A stretch of DNA of 64,000 nucleotides from Planctomycetia bacterium (GTDB lineage Bacteria > Planctomycetota > Brocadiia > Brocadiales > Brocadiaceae), in the NCBI GenBank assembly GCA_015075005.1, contig JABTVC010000002.1, positions 850,259 to 914,258 on the forward strand. The letters run 5' to 3'. This document shows, one piece after another, positions 19,123 to 28,100 of the stretch. Position 1 is the first letter of the stretch. Each line of letters opens with the position of its first letter. The notes below the pieces were generated by a model, which did no database searches, had not been told where the DNA came from, and worked only from the letters and a program-made list of their open reading frames with translations. The position numbers were made by a program, and so were the translations under genes.

Positions 19123-19215
19123 TCATGCCTTTGCATGTTTCCTTCGGCGTCTTTTTAAAAGATATTTTTTCCTGTTCAACCGATGCTTCTTTTTTCCCTC
19201 AAATCCATTTGCCAT
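19123..19215 (-). CDS. Possible 30-residue, very basic small protein
   Basis: A short frame starting 'MANGFEGKKKHRLN' and ending in a run dense in Lys, Arg and His. Just over half of the residues are basic. A weak G-rich ribosome site is 8 bases upstream. Size and composition recall small RNA- or ribosome-associated proteins, but I recognise no family and cannot exclude chance. Confidence 0.35.
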   Translation of the reverse strand: MANGFEGKKKHRLNRKKYLLKRRRRKHAKA

Positions 19216-19379
19216 ATAAACCCCCAAAAACCATAAAATAGATGTAAAAATGAAAGAGTAATATTACCAATAATGCGTATAAATTTCAATATAATATTAT
19301 ATATCCGGTCACAAATTAATATCCACAGAAGCTGTGTTCGTTTTTACAGATTTCATGGGTTATTTCATGTCAGAGATTT

Positions 19380-20237
19380 TTACCATGAACCCTTTGCAAT
19401 CGGATGGTCCGTGTTAGTGATCCACTCGCTCCATGAGCCTGCATACAAACGAGCGTTGCCAGGGCCTGCATGAGCTAAAGCAAGCAGGTTGTGCGCTGCG
19501 GTGACACCGGAGCCACAATAGAAAACCGCGCATTCAGGTGGTATGTCACCAAGCAAATCCTGAAAGCGGGTATTCAAATCATCTGGGGAGAGAAAGAGAC
19601 CATCGGAACCTAAATTGCCGGTAAAAGGGGCAGATAGTGCACCGGGAATATGGCCAGCTACCGGATCAATTGTCTCGTTTTCACCACGATATCGGTCTGC
19701 GCTGCGAGAGTCAATTAGGCAAAACTTTGAATTATGCAGTATCTTCAGGACACCTGCAGAACTGAATAGTAAATCGTTTCGAACGCAGGAAGTAAAGACT
19801 CCTGGCTTTCTGGTCTCCATGCTGTTTGCGACCGCGTATCCATTCTTTTGCCATTGCGGCCAACCGCCGTTCAGGACAGCAACGCCATCATGGCCGGCCC
19901 ATCGCAACATCCACCACAGCCTGGCCGCTGCCATTGCGCCGCCTTTGTCGTCATAGGCTACAACTTGAACTTTAGCATCTATTCCCCAATTTGAAAGCGT
20001 TTTGGCAAGTGTTTCAGGCTTCGGCAGTGGATGGCGTCCGGTCTTGCCGGGGATGATGTGACCTGACAAATCGTTGTTTAAATGAGCATAGACGGCACCG
20101 GGGATATGCGCTTGAAGATAATCCCGGTGACCTCGTCCCATATCCTCCAGGGAAAAACGGCAATCAACGATTGCCCAATCTGGGTCGGTAATATGTCCGG
20201 AAAGTTCTGACGCCGATATAAGAGTGGTGTATGACAT
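19380..20237 (-). CDS. sseA: Thiosulfate/3-mercaptopyruvate sulfurtransferase, two rhodanese domains
   Basis: Transfers sulfane sulfur to cyanide or thiol acceptors. Two rhodanese modules can be seen. The first has 'WAIVDCRFSLEDMGRG' and lacks a catalytic Cys loop; the second carries 'LIDSRSADRYRGENE' and the active-site loop 'YCGSGVTAAHNLLAL'. The CGSGVTA loop is typical of mercaptopyruvate sulfurtransferases. The length of 285 residues is normal. There is no signal peptide, so it is cytoplasmic. It could supply sulfur to the carrier at 38078, but that is speculative. Confidence 0.9.
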   Translation of the reverse strand: MSYTTLISASELSGHITDPDWAIVDCRFSLEDMGRGHRDYLQAHIPGAVYAHLNNDLSGHIIPGKTGRHPLPKPETLAKTLSNWGIDAKVQVVAYDDKGGAMAAARLWWMLRWAGHDGVAVLNGGWPQWQKNGYAVANSMETRKPGVFTSCVRNDLLFSSAGVLKILHNSKFCLIDSRSADRYRGENETIDPVAGHIPGALSAPFTGNLGSDGLFLSPDDLNTRFQDLLGDIPPECAVFYCGSGVTAAHNLLALAHAGPGNARLYAGSWSEWITNTDHPIAKGSW

Positions 20238-20356
20238 AAAGAAAGATACTTATCGTGAATAAAAAAAGTGAATTGTCATTCCTGCAAAAGCAGGAATCCA
20301 GCCTTTTGCTACTTTTCTGGATTTCCACGTGTATGGGAACACAATATTTTATAGCT

Positions 20357-20812
20357 CTAAACAATATACACTTTATCTGGTATAGCCCTATTTCTATAAT
20401 AGCGTGCGGACAGATACTGCATCAGAAAAAACAGGGTTACACCTGCAGGAACAACTATGGCTTTATGCCAGTTCAAAAAAAAGGCGAAACAAAACCACAT
20501 AGCGAGAAAACCCAGGAAAAGGAAAACAAGAGGCAGTACCTTTCCCTGTAGCCTAAGTAAACTTTCTGGTGTCAATAAAAGTAACATACCACCAACTTGA
20601 AATAGGATTATCAGAAAACCCACAATGGTTGAGCCAATAACTAGAAGCGTAGTAGTATCTACAGTGACAAACTCGGTTAGAATGCCAAAAAATTCAAAAT
20701 ACCCGACCTCATATTGATAAGCAAAAAAATAAGTTACAACCGGCGATAGGGCGAGAGTTATTCCCTCGGAAAGTCCCCACTTGTGTTGAAGATTGTTAGT
20801 CTCGGTTGACAT
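20357..20812 (-). CDS. Small integral membrane protein of unknown function
   Basis: A 151-residue protein with four likely membrane segments, at about residues 14-32, 52-75, 88-110 and 115-135, and a basic C-terminal end. I recognise no family. It stands alone, 119 bases upstream of the sulfurtransferase on the same strand. Confidence 0.6.
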   Translation of the reverse strand: MSTETNNLQHKWGLSEGITLALSPVVTYFFAYQYEVGYFEFFGILTEFVTVDTTTLLVIGSTIVGFLIILFQVGGMLLLLTPESLLRLQGKVLPLVFLFLGFLAMWFCFAFFLNWHKAIVVPAGVTLFFLMQYLSARYYRNRAIPDKVYIV

Positions 20813-21216
20813 AATGTTGTGAATAGCAAAATTTAAATTTGCGTTTAACGAGTTAAAACGAAATATGGAAATGATTATAAAGGTAACTCATTTATTATTA
20901 GCAAAAAGTAATATCAAAGCAAGCATTTTCCCCATGATTTACCTACGGGGTGATCCATTTGCCACTATCCTTGCTACCGATGGTAGCGCCACTCCGCCTC
21001 TCTTATAATTGCCAACCTGATGCTGTCCGGTAAAACGGGATATCCACTACATTCCAAAAGACTCAAGAATAGACATTATTCAGGCAGAAGACTTTTGTTT
21101 GACAGGTGTTATTTCTGTTGCTAAAGTACAAAAATTGGAAAGTTGTAATGTTGGAAAATTAGAAATAAGAAAAAAATTAAATTTTACGGTTTAAGGAGTG
21201 ACAAAAAAGGCCAACC
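20813..21216. other. Intergenic region without a recognised gene
   Basis: About 400 bases before the toxin-antitoxin relic. Fragments of open frame exist on both strands, but none continues or resembles a known family. It has the look of decayed sequence, consistent with the relics on its right. Confidence 0.4.
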
Positions 21217-21450
21217 GTGAGAATCAGGCCGAAACACCAGATCACGATACCTAAAGAGGTTTCCGTGAAACTCCATTTAGAAGTGGGGTGATTTGGTTGA
21301 AGCAACTGTTGAGAATGGTAATATCGTGCTTGTCCCGAAACAATTAACCGACAGGCGATCCATACCCCATCTGAATAAAAACGAGCAAAAAATACTTGTT
21401 AAAGCAAGGGAAAAGAAGCTATTGACGCTATAAAAAGAGCTAAAGTATGA
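21217..21450 (+). pseudogene. Relic of an AbrB/MazE-type antitoxin gene
   Basis: From GTG 21217 the frame reads 'VRIRPKHQITIPKEV', the typical opening of a SpoVT/AbrB swapped-hairpin domain. An extra G in the GGGG run at 21284-21287 breaks it. The next frame continues 'GDLVEATVENGNIVLVPKQL', the second half of the domain. A second shift near 21411-21418 restores an ending 'AIDAIKRAKV' that stops at 21448-21450. Two frameshifts make it non-functional as read. It is followed by a toxin remnant with ATGA overlap. Confidence 0.65.
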
Positions 21451-21476
21451 AGCTGGTCTTCACAAAAAACCCTTAA
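21447..21476 (+). pseudogene. Remnant of a RelE/ParE-type toxin start
   Basis: The ATG at 21447 overlaps the antitoxin stop (ATGA) and encodes 'MKLVFTKNP' before TAA. This is a common opening for RelE/ParE-superfamily toxins ('MKLVFTxxF'). Only the first nine residues remain. The call rests on position and a very short match. Confidence 0.4.
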
Positions 21477-21533
21477 TTAAAAATGAAATTGAAAAGAAAT
21501 AAGATTTTGTTATAATTCTGTTCGATCTAATAA

Positions 21534-21607
21534 GGGCCCATAGCTCAGCTGGTTAGAGCAGCGGACTCATAATCCGCTGGTCCAAGGTTCGAATCCTTGT
21601 GGGCCCA
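21534..21607 (+). tRNA. tRNA with CAT anticodon (elongator Met, or Ile2 read after lysidine modification)
   Basis: A full cloverleaf: acceptor stem GGGCCCA/TGGGCCC (7 bp), D arm GCTC...GAGC, anticodon stem GCGGA/TCCGC around loop CTCATAA (anticodon CAT), T arm CAAGG/CCTTG with loop TTCGAAT. No CCA is encoded. The acceptor stem does not by itself settle Met versus Ile2; the absence of initiator features (it has a 1-72 G-C pair) excludes fMet. Confidence 0.95.
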
Positions 21608-21748
21608 TTTTTCCTCCACCTGCAATAGTCCTTCAGCAAATTTCACCTGTCAGTAAGTGCAAAGACGGAGACGATTTCAGATTTTGTAATTCGGGTTGCT
21701 GATTTACTGATACCTCTCCAATCTGCAATGAAAAAGGCCGTTGAATCT

Positions 21749-23914
21749 TCAATTTTCCGATGCTCTGAAACGCTCCAAGACCTGTTTGATATCATCGTTT
21801 TGCGCCTGAGAAGGGTCGATTCTTAATAATTCCTTTAGATAATATTGAGTCATTTCCCTGTCATTTTTGTTCTCGAGATATAAAAAAATGAGATTCTTGT
21901 GAACATCTACAATGTCAGGGCTCAGTATAATCATTCTCTGGAATGCATGTATCGCACTATCTGCCAGGCCTAACCCTTTATATAAACTACCGAGTGCGTA
22001 AAGTGCGTTGAGATTATTGGAGTCTAGTTGGATGACGATGTTGTATTCATTGATAGCCTCGGTTTGTTTTCCCAATTTTTCATACGCAAGACCAAGATTA
22101 TAATGGACTTGTGACTGGTTATTATCCAATTCTACTGCCTTTTTCAGTTCAGTAACGGCTTCACGTAACTGCCCTCTTTTGGCATAATTTACCCCTAAAT
22201 TGATCATGGCTGGGGCGTACCTGCTGTCATAATGAAGAGATTTTTTGAATTCTTCCATGGCCTTGTTGAGATATCCCATGCTGTTGTAGATATTGCCAAG
22301 TCCGTTGTGGGCCAATGCATAGTCAGGCTTTATCCGTAAGGCCTCTTCATACTCCATTCTTGCCTTATCAAGAGAACCCTGATGGAAATAGATATTGCCG
22401 AGATTGTTGTGTGGTTGTGCATAATTCCTGTCCAGGTGAATGGCCACGGCGTATTCTTCGCATGCCTTATCGACAAGCCCCTTTTTACTATAAACATTTC
22501 CAAGATTACTGTGAACATTGGGATCCTCAGGGTTTATCCTTAATGCCGTTTGATATTCCCTGTATGCCCTTTCTACCAGGCCGATTTCTATGTATATATT
22601 TCCCAAATTACAATGGGCGCGATAGCTGTTCGGGGAACGCGTGATGGTTTTTGTCCACAGCGTAAATTCGTCCCGCCACATTCCATTCTTTCTGATGACA
22701 GAAAACCCATAGCCCCCAAGCATAAGAGTTACCAAAACCAGTTGTACGGTCTGCCTCAAAGGGATGGCGCGCGGAGATAGGGTGCGATCTGTAATCCGAT
22801 AAATCAGTATCCCTTTTACTGCACAAAACCCCATCACGGGGATATAGAGATACCGCTCCGCCATAATATTGCCTATGGGAAGGATATTCATGACGGGCAA
22901 CAAGGTAACAAAGAACCACGCCATCCAAAAGGCACATATATGCCTCGTTTTGCACATAATGATAAAAATTGAAATTAACAACAAGAAAGAGATCACAAAG
23001 GCCCCTTCTGATGGAGATTCTGCAAGAGATACCACGTAGTCGGCATTAAGATTGACCGGAAAGAATGATAGTTTGATATAGGACGCCACTATCTTGATCA
23101 TGGTGAAGGTGTTAATCCAGAACCCGCCCGCCTGATAGGCAATTTTTGATGCAGGATTACTCAACACAACAAATCGAATGGTGAGGTAGAAAAGGGAAAT
23201 GGCAAGGTATCCTGCATAAATCCCCTTCAATCTTTTCGTAAAGGTCAACCACGGCTTTTGATGAGAAAGCATGACAAACAAAATTAATAGGGCGGGAAGG
23301 GTAATGGCCATTTCTTTTGAAAAAAGGGCGCACAGATAAGCAACAAGAGAGATGGTATAATAAAAGGAGAACCGGGTTATTTTGCTATTTTCACTGCAAA
23401 AAAGGGAGTCTGATTTTATAAAGTAAATAAACGAAACGAGGAGAAATGCTGCAGACAGAAGGTCTTCCCGATAGCCAACGGCGTTCACGGTTTCTCCAAG
23501 GAGGGGGTGCGTGACAAAGAACAGGATTGAAAGGAAAATGATCTTGTTATTAGGTAAAACACTACGGAGCAAAAGGTAAAAAAGGACTGTATTTATAATG
23601 TGCAAAACAACATTCGTCAGGTGAAACCCAAAGGGGTTTACGTGCCAGATGGCATAGTCAATGAAGTATGAGATTGTGACAAGGGGTCTGTAACTCATCT
23701 CCCCTGAGAGGGCAAAGTAATCTTTTGTAAAGACCTTGGGGAGATAGCTCCATTGTTTAATAAAGGAATTTCCTACAATAATCTTAAAATCGTCGTAGAC
23801 AAATTTGCCGTGGGTTGCGTTTACATAAAGCAGAAAGGAGAATGTAGATATGAAGATGAGGACACAAACAAAAAGCAGCTTTTCAGTGCTATGAGTTTTA
23901 TTTTTCGTTTTCAC
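21749..23914 (-). CDS. TMTC-like polytopic membrane protein with C-terminal TPR array
   Basis: A 721-residue protein. The first 400 residues hold about ten hydrophobic segments with a glycosyltransferase-C-like opening ('VYDDFKIIVGN', then 'YRPLVTISYFIDYAIW' and 'FHLTNVVLHIINT'). From about residue 425 some eight or nine TPR units follow, each with the 'AHxNLGNIYxxxGxxxxAxxEY' pattern. The layout matches TMTC-type O-mannosyltransferases and their bacterial relatives, so transfer of sugar to cell-surface protein is plausible but unproven. A second, broken gene of the same type is at 39361-41807. The start codon ATG lies at 23914. Confidence 0.8.
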   Translation of the reverse strand: MKTKNKTHSTEKLLFVCVLIFISTFSFLLYVNATHGKFVYDDFKIIVGNSFIKQWSYLPKVFTKDYFALSGEMSYRPLVTISYFIDYAIWHVNPFGFHLTNVVLHIINTVLFYLLLRSVLPNNKIIFLSILFFVTHPLLGETVNAVGYREDLLSAAFLLVSFIYFIKSDSLFCSENSKITRFSFYYTISLVAYLCALFSKEMAITLPALLILFVMLSHQKPWLTFTKRLKGIYAGYLAISLFYLTIRFVVLSNPASKIAYQAGGFWINTFTMIKIVASYIKLSFFPVNLNADYVVSLAESPSEGAFVISFLLLISIFIIMCKTRHICAFWMAWFFVTLLPVMNILPIGNIMAERYLYIPVMGFCAVKGILIYRITDRTLSPRAIPLRQTVQLVLVTLMLGGYGFSVIRKNGMWRDEFTLWTKTITRSPNSYRAHCNLGNIYIEIGLVERAYREYQTALRINPEDPNVHSNLGNVYSKKGLVDKACEEYAVAIHLDRNYAQPHNNLGNIYFHQGSLDKARMEYEEALRIKPDYALAHNGLGNIYNSMGYLNKAMEEFKKSLHYDSRYAPAMINLGVNYAKRGQLREAVTELKKAVELDNNQSQVHYNLGLAYEKLGKQTEAINEYNIVIQLDSNNLNALYALGSLYKGLGLADSAIHAFQRMIILSPDIVDVHKNLIFLYLENKNDREMTQYYLKELLRIDPSQAQNDDIKQVLERFRASEN
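22939..22981. repeat. 43-bp segment duplicated at 25795
   Basis: A stretch within the TMTC-like gene coding for 'LLISIFIIMCKTRH' recurs at 25795-25837 with a single mismatch. The other copy lies outside any gene. See the finding on this duplication. Confidence 0.85.
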
Positions 23915-24091
23915 TTTGTCTTATTTACGATAACCCGGAGGGTTTTCTTTGCGTGTGCAAAATTCTCTCGATTTGGCCCAAAATTGGCACACCTTCTAAA
24001 AACAGATACAATGATGCAGTGGATTATACTTTGTTTTCGGTAATTTTGCAAAAACAAGGTATCGCAGGAGAATAATTTATCCATAAAATGT

Positions 24092-24135
24092 GAATCCCCC
24101 TCTATCTTCCTTTAGAACGGGATAGAGGGGGATTC
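24092..24135 (-). terminator. Strong hairpin downstream of the broken porin gene
   Basis: GAATCCCCCTCTATC pairs with GATAGAGGGGGATTC: a perfect 15-bp stem with a 14-base loop. It lies between the end of the porin and the start of the TMTC-like gene, both on the minus strand, and would end porin transcription. The T-tract is weak. Confidence 0.65.
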
Positions 24136-24207
24136 GTTATTTTTGGCCTTCACGATAAACGGGGAGGCCATTGACGATGTAAAAAATAAAAATAATAAGG
24201 AAACTGC

Positions 24208-25430
24208 TTAGAACAAATAGGCAAAATCGATTGCCGTTGTGAGCTCACCCTGATGACCATTGAATATATCTTGACTTCCTTCGTCGTAGCGGATTTCGGG
24301 CCTGACAAGAAGGTTTTCCCGGATCTTAAAGTTGGCGGTAAGTGTGAGTTCCCAGAGATGGAGTGCGCTGACGCCTAGCCGTGCACCGTCGTGATCGTCA
24401 AAATATTCACCCCTGAATGCGAGACCAAAGTAATCGGTGATCTCCTGATCGATGATACCTGAGAAACCCCACCATTGACCATTTTTACTCTCTGTAGCAA
24501 GCATAGCGGCATGTGCTTCAGTGCCGTAATCGAAATTGAGGTTAAACGTGGTTTTTTCAAATGGTTTTATTGCAAAAATTAAGTCCCAGAAATGACGCCA
24601 GTTGCTATCGGCATGTTCGACTAAGTCATCATCCTGTTCTGCACCTTCGCTACCATTAACAATAAAACTTGTGTTCTCACTTATCTTCCAGTTAAACTGA
24701 TAACCAAGGGTTTTGCTATTATTATTATCTACAAAGGTATCCCAACCATTCACAAGATATCCTGTTACGGTTAGACTATCCAATAGGGGATAGCTGACGG
24801 CTAAGCCTGTATTGGTAAATGCGATCGCATTCTGATAGAGAAGCGAACGGGAGAAGTTCGGATTATCCACGCTTTCCCAGAGTTCCGCACCCATCCAGGT
24901 AGCAAATTTTCCAAACTTAAAGTCAATTCCATTCCCAACAGGTGCCTTGTAGGTCACGAACCCCTGGCTAACAGTGAAATCCTGACTGCTCAACGGATCT
25001 GACCCATCCCTGCGACCATCGCTGTCCACAAATGTTATTCTCTGTGCTATTTCACCATAGTTTGTTGTAAAGCCAAACCAATGGGGTCTTTTCTGTGGAT
25101 GGTTTAAAAACAGAGATTTCAATGTTGTCTAAAGGTAAAGGAATTGTTCTCCTGTCAGATGCCCTTACATCCACCCAATCTCCTTCAGCGCTATCGCGGA
25201 CAAAACCTCCTGCCGAACCCCGCTGATCACTTGGTCTTGAATAATTATAGCTATAATACGTATCAATAAAACCACTTATTTCTATACTCTTAAAAAAACT
25301 CTCTAGCTTAACTTCGTCTCCCCGTGGCGCTAATCCTGGTGCGGCTTCTTCCGCAAAAGACGGCGCAGCGAACCCACCATTGCTCCACACACAGTATACC
25401 TGCTAACCCCAAATTAAATAAATTCTTCAT
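24208..25430 (-). pseudogene. Outer-membrane beta-barrel porin split by two frameshifts
   Basis: Three frames join into one protein. An ATG at 25430 opens a signal peptide ('MKNLFNLGLAGILC'). The frame slips near 25385, then reads 'WSNGGFAAPSFAEEA' to 'NIEISVFKPSTEK' (piece 25052-25390). It slips again near 25090 and continues 'PHWFGFTTNYGEIAQRI' to the end at 24208 (piece 24208-25122). Alternating beta strands, aromatic girdles and a terminal 'AIDFAYLF' are typical of the OmpL-like beta-barrel porin-2 group. The joins sit in or next to short homopolymers, so a sequencing cause is possible; otherwise it is a pseudogene. Confidence 0.72.
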
Positions 25431-26045
25431 CAAAATTTTCCTCCTTTTCTTTAAAGGATCCATTATAGATCCACGAGCTTGTCTAAGAAATAAATAAACA
25501 AATCGATTGCTTTTAAATGATATCCATCCTCCTTTCCTGGTAATTGAGCAGAATACGGGGCAAAAACAATGCCTCGTTAAGTGCGAATGAAATATTTATT
25601 AATAGTGAGCGCGGTTGTAAGCAAAAAAAAACACTTATATTGTTTAATCGTAAAGACTTCGAATGTAAAAGACTTTTGGGAAAGGACAAAAAACACAGAC
25701 ACACGGCTCGGTAAATCCTGAAAATGCAACCTATGTTATTTTTTCTGCTGCCTGAAATTTAACAGCACCGTGGATGATATGACGCAATTACTTGTATGCC
25801 TCGTTTTGCACATAATGATAAAAATTGAGATTAACAATTCGTGTGATACATGCAACAAGCGTTGTATTTTATATTTACAAAAGCCTGTGTCAATAAAAAC
25901 CTTGAAATACATCATGCCGTGATAAGGACTTACTATTCGTGAATCATTTTTCTTGACCTTGAAAACTTTATAGGTATAATCACCCATTCTTAAATTTATT
26001 TGGGATAAATATACGTTGCATACTTTATTTTAGGAGGTAGAAACA
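25431..26045. other. Region between the porin and fhs, with a fragment of the TMTC-like gene
   Basis: About 600 bases. It contains the 43-bp copy at 25795 embedded in a short minus-strand frame (25736-25987) that I take to be chance plus the fragment. The remainder is AT-rich and must hold the fhs promoter; TTTAGGAGG at 26031-26039 is the fhs ribosome site. Confidence 0.5.
25795..25837. repeat. Intergenic copy of a 43-bp segment of the TMTC-like gene
   Basis: Matches 22939-22981 in the same orientation at 42 of 43 positions. Sequence on both sides is unrelated to the gene. Confidence 0.85.
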
Positions 26046-27809
26046 ATGCCTTTGGATCCCACTAAACACGCAGACTGGGAAATAGCAGAAGATTCTGAAA
26101 CTCGAATGAAAACGGTGTATCAATTGGCCGATGAATTAGGCCTGCAAAAAGAAGAATTACTTCCGCACGGACATTATGTAGCAAAGATTGATTTTAGCAG
26201 GGTTTTGAAGCGGATTGAGAAAAAGCCCGACGGGAAATTTATCGATGTAACCGCAATAACCCCAACCCCCCTTGGCGAGGGGAAATCTACCACGACGATG
26301 GGCCTGGTACAGGGCTTAGGAAAAAGAAAGAAAAATGTCGTCGGTGCTATTCGCCAACCATCAGGCGGACCAACAATGAATATCAAGGGATCTGCCGCTG
26401 GTGGTGGTCTTTCCCAGTGCATTCCTTTAACTCCTTTTTCGCTTGGGTTGACAGGCGACATTAACGCCATTATGAATGCGCATAACCTTGCTATGGTAGC
26501 CCTGACATCCAGAATCCAGCACGAATTTAATTACGACGACGAAAGACTTGCAAAAAGCAATTTAAAACGACTTGATATTGACCCCGATCGCGTTGAACTG
26601 AAGTGGATTATGGACTTTTGTGCTCAGACGCTGAGAAAGATAATAATTGGCATAGGCAGCAAAATGGACGGTTTTATGATGGAGTCTGGATTTGCCATAG
26701 CAGTATCTTCCGAACTCATGGCAATTCTTTCGGTGGCAAAGGACTTAAAAGACATGAGGGAACGGATAGGCAGGATGGTTGTTGCCTATGACAGAAAAGG
26801 TAAACCAGTAACAACGAGCGACCTTGAGGTGGCAGGTGCCATGACCGCATGGATGGTGGAAGCTATTAATCCGAATCTGATGCAAACCATTGAAGGGCAA
26901 CCGGTACTTGTACACGCAGGACCTTTTGCCAATATTGCTATCGGACAATCCTCGATTATCGCCGATAGACTGGGCTTGAAATTAGGCGATTACCATGTAA
27001 CCGAATCGGGATTTGGGGCAGATATCGGATTTGAAAAATTCTGGAATCTAAAATGCCGTTACTCAGGACACCGCCCAAATGCAGCGGTAATTGTTACCAC
27101 TGTCCGTGGCATGAAATGCCATGGTGGCGCCCCTATTCCGGTACCCGGGCGTCCTTTGGATCCATGTTATAAAGAAGAAAACGTCGGGTGGGTAGAGAAA
27201 GGGACAGAAAATCTTGTCCATCATATTAACACGATAAAGAAGTCCGGAATTAACCCTGTCGTTTGCATAAATCACTTCCATACGGATACAGATGCTGAAG
27301 TTAAAGCAATCCGCAGACTGGCTGAAAAAGCAGGAGCCCGTGTTGCCCTGTCTCAGCATTGGTTAAAAGGAGGCGATGGCGCCGTAGAGTTAGCCGATGC
27401 CGTAATTGATGCATGCAACCAGCCTAATAACTTTAAATTCCTCTATGAATTAAACGTCCCTTTAAGGACACGTATTGAAATGATTGCAGAACAGGTCTAT
27501 GGTGCGGATGGCGTTGATTTTACTCCGGATGCCTTAATAAAAATAAAGGCGCTGGAAAACGATCCCGATATTTCAAAAATGGGGACTTGTATGGTGAAAA
27601 CCCATCTTTCTATTACGGATAATCCGAATTTGAAAGGCGTTCCGAAAAACTGGAGATTGCGCATTAAGGATGTATTGACCTTTAAAGGAGCGGGGTTTGT
27701 GGTGCCGATGGCGGGCGATATCAAACTCATGCCTGGAACAAGCTCAGATCCTGCATTCCGTCGTGTGGATGTTGATGTAAATACGGGAAAGGTAAAAGGA
27801 GTTTTCTAA
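26046..27809 (+). CDS. fhs: Formate-tetrahydrofolate ligase
   Basis: ATP-dependent formation of 10-formyl-THF, a methyl-branch step of the Wood-Ljungdahl pathway and of C1 metabolism. The P-loop-like '[16 protein letters not shown]' and family signatures '[23 protein letters not shown]', broken here into '[18 protein letters not shown]', and '[12 protein letters not shown]' are present. At 587 residues it is slightly longer than usual because of an N-terminal extension of about 25 residues. A good ribosome site precedes ATG 26046. It is a single-gene unit ended by a clear terminator. Confidence 0.95.
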   Translation: MPLDPTKHADWEIAEDSETRMKTVYQLADELGLQKEELLPHGHYVAKIDFSRVLKRIEKKPDGKFIDVTAITPTPLGEGKSTTTMGLVQGLGKRKKNVVGAIRQPSGGPTMNIKGSAAGGGLSQCIPLTPFSLGLTGDINAIMNAHNLAMVALTSRIQHEFNYDDERLAKSNLKRLDIDPDRVELKWIMDFCAQTLRKIIIGIGSKMDGFMMESGFAIAVSSELMAILSVAKDLKDMRERIGRMVVAYDRKGKPVTTSDLEVAGAMTAWMVEAINPNLMQTIEGQPVLVHAGPFANIAIGQSSIIADRLGLKLGDYHVTESGFGADIGFEKFWNLKCRYSGHRPNAAVIVTTVRGMKCHGGAPIPVPGRPLDPCYKEENVGWVEKGTENLVHHINTIKKSGINPVVCINHFHTDTDAEVKAIRRLAEKAGARVALSQHWLKGGDGAVELADAVIDACNQPNNFKFLYELNVPLRTRIEMIAEQVYGADGVDFTPDALIKIKALENDPDISKMGTCMVKTHLSITDNPNLKGVPKNWRLRIKDVLTFKGAGFVVPMAGDIKLMPGTSSDPAFRRVDVDVNTGKVKGVF

Positions 27810-27863
27810 CCCGGGTTTGTTTTAATACGTCTGATCAGAAAACCCAAAAACTGTTGTTCCTAA

Positions 27864-27903
27864 AAGGCTGTTGAACAAAAATAGCTCAACAGCCTTCTTT
27901 TTT
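27864..27903 (+). terminator. Rho-independent terminator of fhs
   Basis: AAGGCTGTTGA pairs with TCAACAGCCTT, loop of 11 bases, followed by CTTTTTT. Confidence 0.9.
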
Positions 27904-28100
27904 CGTTCCTAAACATTGCCTTGACATAGATATCCATATTTGCTTAGAATAAACCAAATTGTAATTTATTATCTAAATTCAAACCTGAAATCCTTTATCA
28001 GGAAGTATATAAAACCGGAAGGTCAGTTTGAATTGACGCAAAGTGTTTGCATTGTGTCACTTTGTTTTCTATAAATTAAAAAAAACGTAAACGCATAATT

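Noticed and set aside
25736..25987. Minus-strand frame as a small gene
   Set aside because: Its only recognisable part is the 43-bp duplicated fragment; the rest shows no coding character.
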